Below are positions 56,770 to 64,000 of a stretch of 64,000 bases of DNA, in pieces (within the stretch, counting starts at the first letter, position 1; every line of letters starts with the position of its first letter). Both the position numbers and the translations under genes were made by a program. Source of the stretch: Acidobacteriota bacterium (GTDB taxonomy: Bacteria; Acidobacteriota; Blastocatellia; Pyrinomonadales; Pyrinomonadaceae); NCBI GenBank assembly GCA_016716435.1, contig JADJWI010000001.1, positions 62,001 through 126,000 of the forward strand. The letters are read 5' to 3'. The notes below the pieces were generated by a model that made no database searches, was not told the DNA's origin, and saw nothing but the letters and a program-made list of their open reading frames with translations.

Positions 56770-59605
56770 ATCCGCCGCTTGCCGTGAAGCTTTGCGTTCC
56801 GCCGGTTTGAACCGAGGCGGTCAGAGGCGAGAGCGTCAGCCCGGTCGGGCATCCGCTGTCGAAAACCCAGCTTGTGTTGTTGCCGCCGCTGTCTGTGCCG
56901 CTGAAAACGGTTTTCGTTCCCGTTCCGCCCATATTCTGGACATCAACATTGACGAGGCGATTTGTGCCGAGTCCGGTCCAGCTTCTTTGTCCACCAGTTG
57001 AACGGATCAAGATCGTGTCGTCCGCCGGACAGGTTCCGCCGCCGCGTAGATCAACCACTCCGCCGTTGCTGATATTTCCACCGAGCGTGATTGTCGTCGC
57101 GGAGTCGCTGACCAGTCGTCCGTTGGCGAGGATCAATAATCCGGTAACCGCACCGCCGGCCGTTAGATCGCTACCATTTGCCAGATAAAGCGTTCCGCGG
57201 TTGATGACCATTCCCGTATTTGACGGCAATATCAGATCGGTCGCTGCGGTTAAAACACCGGCAGGCTTATCAACTCTAAAGATCGACGAAGGATTATTTC
57301 CGCCGTTGTTGATGTAGGTTTGATCACTGGTTCCAACGTAATGCAAATTTCCGCTTCCGCCGGCAAAAGTTGAAGAAATGGTCACGTCGCCATAAGCCTC
57401 GAACCTGGCATTTCCGAAAGGAGTGCTGATCTGTCCGTTCGTCAGCAAAAGATTTCCGCGAATCCGCAAAATGTCATTCGATCCCAAACCCAACGCAGTA
57501 AAGGTGCTAGATTTATCAACCTCGACATTGTTCAAATCCAAAGAATTATTAACATCAACCGTTCCCGTCGAACTAATAAATCGAACCGTTCCGTTATTAT
57601 GCTCGAAAATGCCCGTTCCCGTGATGTTCAAACTTTGAACAAAATTAGTGTTTCCGCTTGAGGCCGTAAAAGTTCCGCCCGAGACTGTAAACACATTGGT
57701 GAACTGCAGGGTCGAGTCACTTCCTGTAAAAGTTCCGCCCGAAAGTGTGAAGAGCGAACCGAATGTGATGTTTCCGCTGCCGACATTAAAAGTTCCGCCG
57801 GACTGCTGGTATTGATCGGACGTGCTGAAAACAAATTCAGCCGCACCGTTGGTCATCAAATTGACGTTTTGAACAATAGTCCGGCTGCCAAGATCCACAA
57901 TTCCGTTGCCGCTTGTGTTGATGTCCACATTCGGAGCGTTGACCGTCAGATTCGGCAAAGATGCCGGAGTCGGAATCGTGATCGTTCGGGTCTCGTCTCC
58001 AAGAATATGCAGATTTCCGGTGCCGCCGTTGAACGTCGTCGCGATCGAAACATCGCCGAACGCTTCGAGTCGGGCATCGATTCCTTCCGATGAGATCTGT
58101 CCGCCGATCAAACTCGTTGTGCCGCTAACGCTCATAATATCGTTTATCGCTATCACGACCGCCGCAAAGGGACTTGATTTGTTTATCTCTACATTGTTGA
58201 ATTCCTCGATATTGTTGATATTAAATGACGAACCGCTTCCGCCGATAAATCTGACCGTACCGTTGTTGTGCTCAAACACGCCCGTGCCGCTGACGTTGAA
58301 GGTTGTATTAAAGTTCGTATTGCCGCTCGACGCCGTGAACGTTCCGCCCGATAAGGTAAAGACACTGACTACTTCGAATGTCGAACTACTGCCCGTAAAC
58401 GTGCCACCCGATTGCGTAAATGTGCCGCCGAACGTAATATTTCCGCTGCCGACGGTAAAGGCTCCGCCGGTTTGTTCGTATTGCGCACCAAAGACAAATT
58501 CAGCCGATCCATTGGTCATTGAATTGACATTCTGAATGATCGTTCTGCTGCTAAACTCAACAACTCCAGAACCGGTCGTATTGATGTCGGTGCTCGGAGC
58601 GTTGATCGTAAGATTCATTAATCGCGCAGGTGAAGGGATCGTGATCGTGCGTGTGGCGTTCCCGAGAATGTGAAGATTTCCGGATAAGCCGTTAAATGCG
58701 CTGGTGATATTCACGTCGCCAAATGCTTCGAGTCGGGCATTGATTCCTTCCGATGAGAGCTGTCCGGCGATCAAATTGACTGTGCCGCTAACGCTCATAA
58801 CATCGTTTATCGCGATCACGACCGCCGCATTGGGATTCGTTTTGTTTATCTCGACATTGTTGAATTCCTCAATATTGTTGACATTGAATGCCGAACCGCC
58901 TCCGCCGATAAATCTGACCGTACCGTTGTTGTGCTCAAACACGCCCGTGCCGTTGACGTTAAAACTTGTATTGAAGTTCGTGTTTCCACTCGACGCCGTG
59001 AATGTGCCGCCTGAAACTGTAAATACATTTCCGAATTGTACTGTCGAATTATTTCCGTCAAATGTTCCGCCTGACTGTGTGAACGTCGTTTCGAAAGTGA
59101 TATTTCCACTGCCGCCGGTAAATGCTCCATCGCCTTGTGTAGATGCCGATCTGACCGTCAAATTTGCCGTTCCGCTTGAGATCGTCCCGGTGTAACCGCT
59201 GTTGATGCTGAGCGTCAATATCGTGATATCAAGATCGATCAATGAGTTCTTTGTACTGGTGCCGTCAAAAATAACAGAGTCGCCAAATCCCGGAACCGTA
59301 TCGTTCGACCAGTTTGCCGGTTCCGACCAGTTGTTCGTCGTTCCGCCACCGTCCCACGTTATCGTCGCCAATGCGTTGGCAGGTTCGTTCACCGTTTCGA
59401 TGGCCGGTTCGTTCGCCGCATCGCTCGCCGGTTCTGCTTCCGGCGAAACGGTGAAAAAAGCTATCGGAGCTTGCAGTGCTGAAACTCCCACAGCTCCGGC
59501 CGTCTGGAGCAAGCCGTTGTGAAAGAGTGCTACAAGAACCACGATAAAAATGACTGTGAGAATCGTCTTCGATTTCGGACTGAACATATGTTTGTTGAAC
59601 TCCAT
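56735..59605 (-). CDS. N-terminal part of a giant surface protein (signal peptide and repeats)
   Basis: A 956-residue frame. Signal peptide or signal anchor near the start (SKTILTVIFIVVLVALFHNGLL). From about 100 to 780 there are three large repeats of about 215 residues: each carries TFTASSGNTNFNTSFNVNGTGVFEHNNGTVRFI, then NNIEEFNNVEINK, VIAINDVMSVSGT, SSEGINARLEAFGDVNI and GNLHILGNATRTITIP, with a high level of DNA identity between copies. The C-terminus (SPLTASVQTGGTQSFTASGGFAPYTYSISDK) is broken by an extra A in the run at about 56754: with it removed, the text runs on as NNSGGSID in the 718-residue frame. Start ATG at 59605 has AGGA upstream. The whole protein would be about 2,450 residues, secreted. 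Confidence 0.82.
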   Translation of the reverse strand: MEFNKHMFSPKSKTILTVIFIVVLVALFHNGLLQTAGAVGVSALQAPIAFFTVSPEAEPASDAANEPAIETVNEPANALATITWDGGGTTNNWSEPANWSNDTVPGFGDSVIFDGTSTKNSLIDLDITILTLSINSGYTGTISSGTANLTVRSASTQGDGAFTGGSGNITFETTFTQSGGTFDGNNSTVQFGNVFTVSGGTFTASSGNTNFNTSFNVNGTGVFEHNNGTVRFIGGGGSAFNVNNIEEFNNVEINKTNPNAAVVIAINDVMSVSGTVNLIAGQLSSEGINARLEAFGDVNITSAFNGLSGNLHILGNATRTITIPSPARLMNLTINAPSTDINTTGSGVVEFSSRTIIQNVNSMTNGSAEFVFGAQYEQTGGAFTVGSGNITFGGTFTQSGGTFTGSSSTFEVVSVFTLSGGTFTASSGNTNFNTTFNVSGTGVFEHNNGTVRFIGGSGSSFNINNIEEFNNVEINKSSPFAAVVIAINDIMSVSGTTSLIGGQISSEGIDARLEAFGDVSIATTFNGGTGNLHILGDETRTITIPTPASLPNLTVNAPNVDINTSGNGIVDLGSRTIVQNVNLMTNGAAEFVFSTSDQYQQSGGTFNVGSGNITFGSLFTLSGGTFTGSDSTLQFTNVFTVSGGTFTASSGNTNFVQSLNITGTGIFEHNNGTVRFISSTGTVDVNNSLDLNNVEVDKSSTFTALGLGSNDILRIRGNLLLTNGQISTPFGNARFEAYGDVTISSTFAGGSGNLHYVGTSDQTYINNGGNNPSSIFRVDKPAGVLTAATDLILPSNTGMVINRGTLYLANGSDLTAGGAVTGLLILANGRLVSDSATTITLGGNISNGGVVDLRGGGTCPADDTILIRSTGGQRSWTGLGTNRLVNVDVQNMGGTGTKTVFSGTDSGGNNTSWVFDSGCPTGLTLSPLTASVQTGGTQSFTASGGFAPYTYSISDK

Positions 59606-59648
59606 GAATCCTGTAAGAAAATTTCCCTGGTCTATCCATCGGCTTTTG

Positions 59649-59879
59649 CTATCGATGGCCCGTCAGTCTAAACTCGCCATCGAGCAACTCTTCTACCTCG
59701 ACCTTTCCGGTGTGCTGCCGGGAATAGATCCGCTCTTGCCCGGTGGGCTCTTCCCTATAGATCTCGACGGTGAAAGTTTCGCCGCTGAACGAGGTCGCTG
59801 GTGTGTCAACCGTTGCCTGCTCGACCCTTATCCGTTTGGTAGTTGTTACACGTCTGTAAATTCTTCTTATCGGGCTCAT
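59649..59879 (-). CDS. Small unknown protein, between two divergent genes
   Basis: A 76-residue basic-then-acidic protein: MSPIRRIYRRVTTTKRIRVEQ, then SFSGETFTVEIYREEPTGQERIYS and VEVEELLDGEFRLTGHR. I start at the ATG at 59879, with a weak ribosome site. It lies 43 bp before the giant surface gene on the same strand and may be part of its transcript. No family recognised. Confidence 0.5.
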   Translation of the reverse strand: MSPIRRIYRRVTTTKRIRVEQATVDTPATSFSGETFTVEIYREEPTGQERIYSRQHTGKVEVEELLDGEFRLTGHR

Positions 59880-59957
59880 CTTTTTTTCTGCTGTCGGCGA
59901 ACTCTGGTATATTAGGGGAATCCAACTTCCAAGTCTTGAGGAAAACCTTAGCAATTT

Positions 59958-61931
59958 GTGAGTAATAGTGAAGGCAACGGTAAAGATCTGACAGCAGGGC
60001 GTTTATACGCTTTTGCGGGATTCTCGCTTGATACAGCCTCGGGCCTCTTGACCCATTTGAACGAGACGGTCAAGCTTGCTCCAAAGGTCCATCAGCTTCT
60101 CGTTTACCTTATCGAGAACCGCGACCGAATAGTTTCCAAGAACGAGATTTTTGAAGAGGTCTGGCAGGATACATTTGTTGAGGACAACGCTCTCTCGTAC
60201 ACCATCTCAAAGCTCCGAAAGTCACTCGCAGCCTACGAACCCGAGACAACTTTTATCGAAACTGTCTCCCGCCGCGGCTTTCGCTTTGTTGCCGATATAC
60301 AGGAAGCCGAAACCGCATTAATGGAGCGGAAGCCGCTCGATCTGATCGTTGAAAAACAGACCGTCGAAGAGACTTGGATCGAAGAGGTCGCGGAAGATCG
60401 ACCTGCCGAACTTTCCGTTCGCCCGCCGCTCGCCCTTCCCGCCGCGGGACGCGAAAGCATCAATCGGCTTCTTGCGATTGGTATTATCGTGGTCATCGCA
60501 TTCGGAACCATCGGCGCGGTTTGGGTCATGACCAGAGGTTCAAAGCCCCCACCGATCCGTTCAGTTGCCGTGATTCCGCTTGAAGATATCAGTGACGCCG
60601 AGATTGACCGCTCGCTCCTTTTAGGGATGACCTATGCGCTCATTTCTCAACTGGGCCGCTCCAGCGATCTGGTGATCAGGCCGCTATCTTCTACCATCGC
60701 TGCATCCACGGCCGATCCGGATCCGCTGGCGATAGGCAGAAAGCTGGGTGTCGATACGGTCGTTGAATGGAATCTGCAAACGGTCGAGGATCGGTTTCGG
60801 GTGAACGCACGGCTCATCAACGTCGCCGACGGACGTCAATTGTGGAACGAGTCGTTTGATTACACTGAGGCTGATCTTTTCAAAGTGCAGGACACCGTCT
60901 CCGAATTGACCGCACGCGCCCTGGTCGCAAATCTATCAGTCGCGGAAAGCAATCGGCTCCATGATCGGCCAACGGAGAATAACGAGGCATATCAGGCATA
61001 TCTCCGCGGGCGGTATCACTGGAACCAGCGGACGCTCGAGGGATTCAACACGGCCCGCGGCTTTTTCGAGCAAGCGATCACGCTCGATCCAAAATTTGCC
61101 GAAGCACACAACGGTCTTGCTGACGTCCATCTTGGTTACTACGATTATGGCTACAAGCCGGCCCGCGAATCGATACCCTTTGCACTCGCGTCCGTGAACC
61201 AGGCGATGCAGCTCGACCCGACGCAATCCGAGGCCTATTCGACGCGGGCATCGATCGAATTTTTATACAATCGAGATTGGAAGGCGACGGAAGCTGACTT
61301 CAAACGTGCGATCGAACTTGCCCCAAATGATCCAACCCCGAAACTGCGATTCGGCTGGATGCTCTCCGTAATGGGCCGAACCGACGAAGGCCTCGGGCAA
61401 CTTCTGGCCGCTGAAAAGCTCGACCCGACATCAAACATCGGCCAGGCGAACATCGCCTATAATCTGATGGTTTCGGGCAAACTAAGTGAAGCTGAAACGC
61501 GGCTTCAGCAACTAAAGACGAATGCGCCGAACTTCAGTTTGGCCAACTGGTACCTCGCAACGGTCTATTTTATGCAGAATAGGCGGGAGGAATCGCTGGA
61601 AGAATACTTCGCGGCGTTCTCTATCGATGAAGGCAACTCGGAGCAGATCGATAAGGTCCGCGCGATCATGGCCAATAGTTCGCGAGCTGATGCACTTCGC
61701 CAATGGCGTGAGGACCTCGAAAAACGTTACGCGAAAAGCTATTTTCCGCCTTCGAATATTGCTCTCGTAGCGGCACTTGCCAAGGACCGGGATCAAACGA
61801 TCAAATGGTTGCTCGAGGCCGAACGCGTCCGCGACCCGTGGCTCCTTCAGGTGCTTCACGATCCCGAATATCGCTTCCTGAAAAACGATCCCGAATTTGA
61901 ACAGCTTCTCGCCTCGATCAAACTCGAATAG
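59958..61931 (+). CDS. CadC-like transmembrane transcriptional regulator with TPRs
   Basis: A 657-residue protein. N-terminal winged helix-turn-helix of the OmpR type (about 15-115; LKLAPKVHQLLVYLIENRDRIVSKNEIFEEVWQDTFVEDNALSYTISKLRKSL, then IETVSRRGFRFVADI), one membrane helix at about 172-192 (LLAIGIIVVIAFGTIGAVWVM), then a periplasmic domain reading RSVAVIPLEDISDAEIDRSLLLGMTYALISQL and VDTVVEWNLQTVEDRFRVNARLINVADGRQLWNESFD (a FlgO/TolB-like fold) and about six TPRs (NEAYQAYLRGRYHWNQRTLEGFNTARGFFEQAITLDPKFAEAHNGLADVHL). The start is a GTG with no strong ribosome site. Divergent from the surface-protein operon, so that operon is a likely target. Confidence 0.88.
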   Translation: MSNSEGNGKDLTAGRLYAFAGFSLDTASGLLTHLNETVKLAPKVHQLLVYLIENRDRIVSKNEIFEEVWQDTFVEDNALSYTISKLRKSLAAYEPETTFIETVSRRGFRFVADIQEAETALMERKPLDLIVEKQTVEETWIEEVAEDRPAELSVRPPLALPAAGRESINRLLAIGIIVVIAFGTIGAVWVMTRGSKPPPIRSVAVIPLEDISDAEIDRSLLLGMTYALISQLGRSSDLVIRPLSSTIAASTADPDPLAIGRKLGVDTVVEWNLQTVEDRFRVNARLINVADGRQLWNESFDYTEADLFKVQDTVSELTARALVANLSVAESNRLHDRPTENNEAYQAYLRGRYHWNQRTLEGFNTARGFFEQAITLDPKFAEAHNGLADVHLGYYDYGYKPARESIPFALASVNQAMQLDPTQSEAYSTRASIEFLYNRDWKATEADFKRAIELAPNDPTPKLRFGWMLSVMGRTDEGLGQLLAAEKLDPTSNIGQANIAYNLMVSGKLSEAETRLQQLKTNAPNFSLANWYLATVYFMQNRREESLEEYFAAFSIDEGNSEQIDKVRAIMANSSRADALRQWREDLEKRYAKSYFPPSNIALVAALAKDRDQTIKWLLEAERVRDPWLLQVLHDPEYRFLKNDPEFEQLLASIKLE

Positions 61932-62157
61932 TAGTGTTAACGGTTTGCCGATCATGAGTTGAAGGCTCGACGGCCTTCTGATAATATGACGGCATCTTAT
62001 GACGCCGCGATCTATCGCAAGTCTTCGACCCGCATGGCAACGAGCCCACCTTTTTGGTGGCGACTAATATCTCCAATTTGTTCAGAGCAACAGACCTGAC
62101 ATTGTTGCTGATTTGGCACGCTAAGGCGTGGACTCTAGACATATTTAGGAGAACAAA
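61932..62157. other. Intergenic region upstream of the aminotransferase
   Basis: A 226-bp gap with GCCCACCTTTTTGGTGGCG as a small hairpin-like palindrome near 62050, and AGGAG directly before the ATG. No gene. Confidence 0.4.
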
Positions 62158-63513
62158 ATGACACCGACAACTGAATTGCAGCGACCGATCATCAAGACCG
62201 AGCTTCCGGGCCCGAACGCACGTGCCATCGTCGAAGCCGACGCAAAATACGTTACCCCGAGCTATCCGCGGCCGGATTACAAACTCGTCGCCGAACGGGC
62301 TTACGGCGTTTGGATCGAAGACCCGGATGGCAATATCTTTCTAGACTGCAACGCCGGCGTCGCCGTCTGCTCGACCGGCCACTGCCATCCCGATATCGTC
62401 AAGGCGATCAGCGACCAGGCGGCGAAGCTCATCCACCTCTGCGGCACGGACTATTACTACAAACACATGCCCGAGCTTGGGCGTAAGCTCGATGAGATCG
62501 TGCCGATCGATGGCCCGACCAAAACGCACTTTGCCAACAGCGGCGCCGAGGCGGTCGAAACCGCGCTCAAGCTCGCGATGTATCACACCAAGCGGCAGAA
62601 GTTCATCTCGTTCTTCGGCTCGTTCCATGGCCGGACGCTCGGTGCTCTCTCGCTTACGTCGTCGAAAAAAGCACAGCGGCTTGGCTTTGCCCGCCAGGCT
62701 CTGGACGTCGTCCACGTGCCTTACCCGAATTGTTACCAGTGCCCGTTCAACCTCGGCAAATGCGACGACGGCTCGTGCTGTATGGGCACAGTAAGCTGGA
62801 TCGAGGATCGCCTCTTTAATACGACCACGCCGCCGGAAGAGGTCGCCGGTATTGTGCTCGAGGTCGTACAGGGCGAGGGCGGTTATGTCCCCGCTCCGAC
62901 CGAGGTCGTCAAGGCCATCCGCCAGATCTGCGATAAGCATGGAATTATGCTCATCGTCGATGAGGTCCAATCCGGAATGGGCCGCACCGGCAAGATGTTT
63001 GCCCTCGATCACCACGAAGGCGTCAAGGCCGACATCGTCTGTATGGCAAAAGGCATCGGTTCAGGAATGCCGATCGGCGTTTGTACCGCTAAGGCTGACA
63101 TCATGGATTGGCACAAAGGTGCACACGCCTCGACCTTTGGCGGCAACCCGGTTGCTATCGCCTCGGCACTCAAGACGATTGAACTTCTCGAAGGCGGCCT
63201 GGTCGCAAATTCGGCCGAGGTCGGCGGCCATCTCAAAGCCGGGCTCGAAAAGCTGAAAGAAAAATACGAATGCATCGGCGATGTCCGCGGAATGGGATTG
63301 ATGCTCGGCGTCGAGTTCGTGACCGACAAGGCCTCGCGCAAGCCTGACCCCGAGCTCCGCGACCGCATCGAGATGGCCTGCTTCAACAAAGGCTTGGTCA
63401 TCCTCGGCTGCGGCACCAGCACCATCCGATGGTCGCCGCCGCTCATCCTGACCAAAGAAAACGCGGACGTCGCTCTGGAGATTTTTGACGAAGCCATCAT
63501 GGCTTCTGCGTAG
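62158..63513 (+). CDS. Class III aminotransferase, acetylornithine/GABA type
   Basis: A 451-residue PLP enzyme. Motifs: GVWIEDPDGNIFLDCNAGVAVCSTGHCHPDIVKAISDQ, NSGAEAVETALKLAMYHTKRQKFISFFGSFHGRTLGALSLTSSK, LIVDEVQSGMGRTGKMFA with the Asp that contacts PLP, and CMAKGIGSGMPIGVCTAK with the Lys that binds PLP. C-terminal STIRWSPPLILTKENADVALEIF. The longer N-terminus (about 40 residues) and CYQCPFNLGKCDDGSC, a Cys-rich insertion, are typical of the archaeal/deltaproteobacterial acetylornithine-like group that also takes 4-aminobutyrate or lysine-type substrates. The exact substrate is not set by sequence. AGGAG just upstream of ATG. Confidence 0.9.
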   Translation: MTPTTELQRPIIKTELPGPNARAIVEADAKYVTPSYPRPDYKLVAERAYGVWIEDPDGNIFLDCNAGVAVCSTGHCHPDIVKAISDQAAKLIHLCGTDYYYKHMPELGRKLDEIVPIDGPTKTHFANSGAEAVETALKLAMYHTKRQKFISFFGSFHGRTLGALSLTSSKKAQRLGFARQALDVVHVPYPNCYQCPFNLGKCDDGSCCMGTVSWIEDRLFNTTTPPEEVAGIVLEVVQGEGGYVPAPTEVVKAIRQICDKHGIMLIVDEVQSGMGRTGKMFALDHHEGVKADIVCMAKGIGSGMPIGVCTAKADIMDWHKGAHASTFGGNPVAIASALKTIELLEGGLVANSAEVGGHLKAGLEKLKEKYECIGDVRGMGLMLGVEFVTDKASRKPDPELRDRIEMACFNKGLVILGCGTSTIRWSPPLILTKENADVALEIFDEAIMASA

Positions 63514-63571
63514 GCAAAATACCAGGAGAATTAGCACTTAAAAAAGTTGAGTGCCAGCCGAAAAAAAGTCT

Positions 63572-63600
63572 TGACTTTTCGCGCTTTCTCGCTTATTCTC
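63572..63600 (+). promoter_or_regulatory. Sigma70-type promoter of a candidate ncRNA
   Basis: TTGACT (63572-63577), a 17-bp spacer and TATTCT (63595-63600). This is the best promoter match in the window and no open frame follows. Confidence 0.65.
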
Positions 63601-63606
63601 TATAGA

Positions 63607-63825
63607 CATAACGCGTTGTACAAAAACAGGGAGTTTGTAGGTAGGCTCCCGGCTCGGTTACCGCCAATTTGTGAAATCCGGCTCGGAAATTAGCATTTGG
63701 ACTACGGAAATTGGGAACACCTTTGAGGATCTTGTCGGCACATTTGCTCTTGATCGTAGATAGGGTTTAAGGAAAAAATAAGTGGCTCGTGCTCGAAAGG
63801 TACGGGCCCTTTCCTTTTTGTATAG
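63607..63825 (+). ncRNA. Candidate ~220-nt non-coding RNA
   Basis: Runs from a strong promoter to a terminator-like hairpin (GGCTCGT/ACGGGCC, 63783-63809, with CTTTCCTTTTT after it). Inside are a GGGAG/CTCCC hairpin (near 63631-63650) and CCAATTT paired with AAATTGG (about 63663-63716). No convincing open frame is present on either strand. I looked for tmRNA, RNase P, SRP and 6S marks and saw none that are clear; 6S RNA cannot be excluded since its sequence is poorly conserved. Confidence 0.5.
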
Positions 63826-63835
63826 AGTGTTGTCC

Positions 63836-64000
63836 TTATTTACGGGCGATCGCATTCCCCGAGGCGATTGCGTCGACCACCCCGCGGAATCGGTCGTTGT
63901 CCCTCAGCCGTCTGAAAACCGGATCGACCGAGACGAACGGCGAATGAAAGACCCGCTTCTGAACGGCGATCTCAAGCTGATCGAGTGCCTTCTCATCATC
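63836..64000 (-). CDS. Partial TPR/regulator-like protein (C-terminus only)
   Basis: The last 54 codons of a gene that enters from the right edge. The end reads ALDQLEIAVQKRVFHSPFVSVDPVFRRLRDNDRFRGVVDAI, the usual closing segment of CadC-like regulators and TPR proteins (D-P-x-F-x-x-L-x-x-D-x-R-F), and matches in style the end of the regulator at 59958. The stop is TAA at 63836. It is tail to tail with the candidate non-coding RNA and probably uses the same terminator. Confidence 0.55.
   Translation of the reverse strand, partial: DDEKALDQLEIAVQKRVFHSPFVSVDPVFRRLRDNDRFRGVVDAIASGNAIARK

Noticed and set aside
63607..63825. tmRNA or RNase P RNA at the candidate ncRNA
   Set aside because: No tRNA-like ends with T-loop, no CCA and no recognisable conserved RNase P core were seen.

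Overview
The window looks like chromosomal DNA of a Gram-negative bacterium, most likely an Acidobacteriota (Blastocatellia-like). This is an inference from gene content: lpxD, lpxB and lptD show an LPS outer membrane, and an ECF sigma factor beside a Pkn-type kinase carrying PD40 propeller repeats, a CadC-like regulator with TPRs, and Pro/Thr/Ser-linked PD40 secreted proteins are typical of that phylum. No rRNA gene is present to settle it.

Layout. 1-3.2 kb: a partial methyltransferase-like gene, an ECF sigma factor with two small membrane proteins, and a tyrosine recombinase just downstream of tRNA-Pro(GGG), which suggests an integrated element extending off the left edge. 3.3-4.8 kb: merR and thiL. 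4.87-8 kb: a stable-RNA region with a sigma70-like promoter, a 107-nt structured RNA, a boxA-like motif and 13 tRNA genes, interrupted by two small protein genes and two structured spacers. Several tRNAs are non-canonical. 8-10 kb: a lipoprotein and the RNA ligase rtcB, which carries a palindromic repeat translated in frame. 10.4-15.1 kb: tRNA-Gly between direct repeats, several unknown proteins, a TPR protein, an HNH protein and a CAT-anticodon tRNA. 15.2-20.8 kb: globin, CHAP amidase, ECF sigma factor and a frameshifted kinase/PD40 gene. 20.9-26 kb: cysS, a lipoprotein gene broken by a 430-bp G/C homopolymer tract, cysteine dioxygenase and dsbD. 26-30.4 kb: pyruvate dehydrogenase E1alpha/E1beta/E2 with a toxin-antitoxin pair inside the cluster. 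30.5-43 kb: a DMT transporter, STAS protein, lpxD, TPR protein, lpxB, PD40 surface protein, ilvE, spermidine-synthase-like protein and lptD. 43-46 kb: dispersed repeats, a 21-bp tandem array and a broken AlbA_2/Schlafen-type gene. 46-52 kb: an NtrC-type regulator, MFS transporter, acyl-CoA mutase large subunit and fasciclin lipoprotein. 52-59.6 kb: one giant secreted beta-helix/PD40 protein broken by frameshifts, divergent from a CadC-like regulator. 62-64 kb: a class III aminotransferase, a candidate non-coding RNA and the end of a TPR-like gene.

The most unusual part is the tRNA array with its leader, odd tRNAs, structured spacers and neighbouring RNA ligase. Single-base frameshifts in homopolymers (near 19676, 45522 and 56750), dense frameshifts at 53.2-54.6 kb and the G/C tract at 22.4-22.8 kb suggest that parts of the consensus are unreliable, so broken genes here should not all be read as true pseudogenes.
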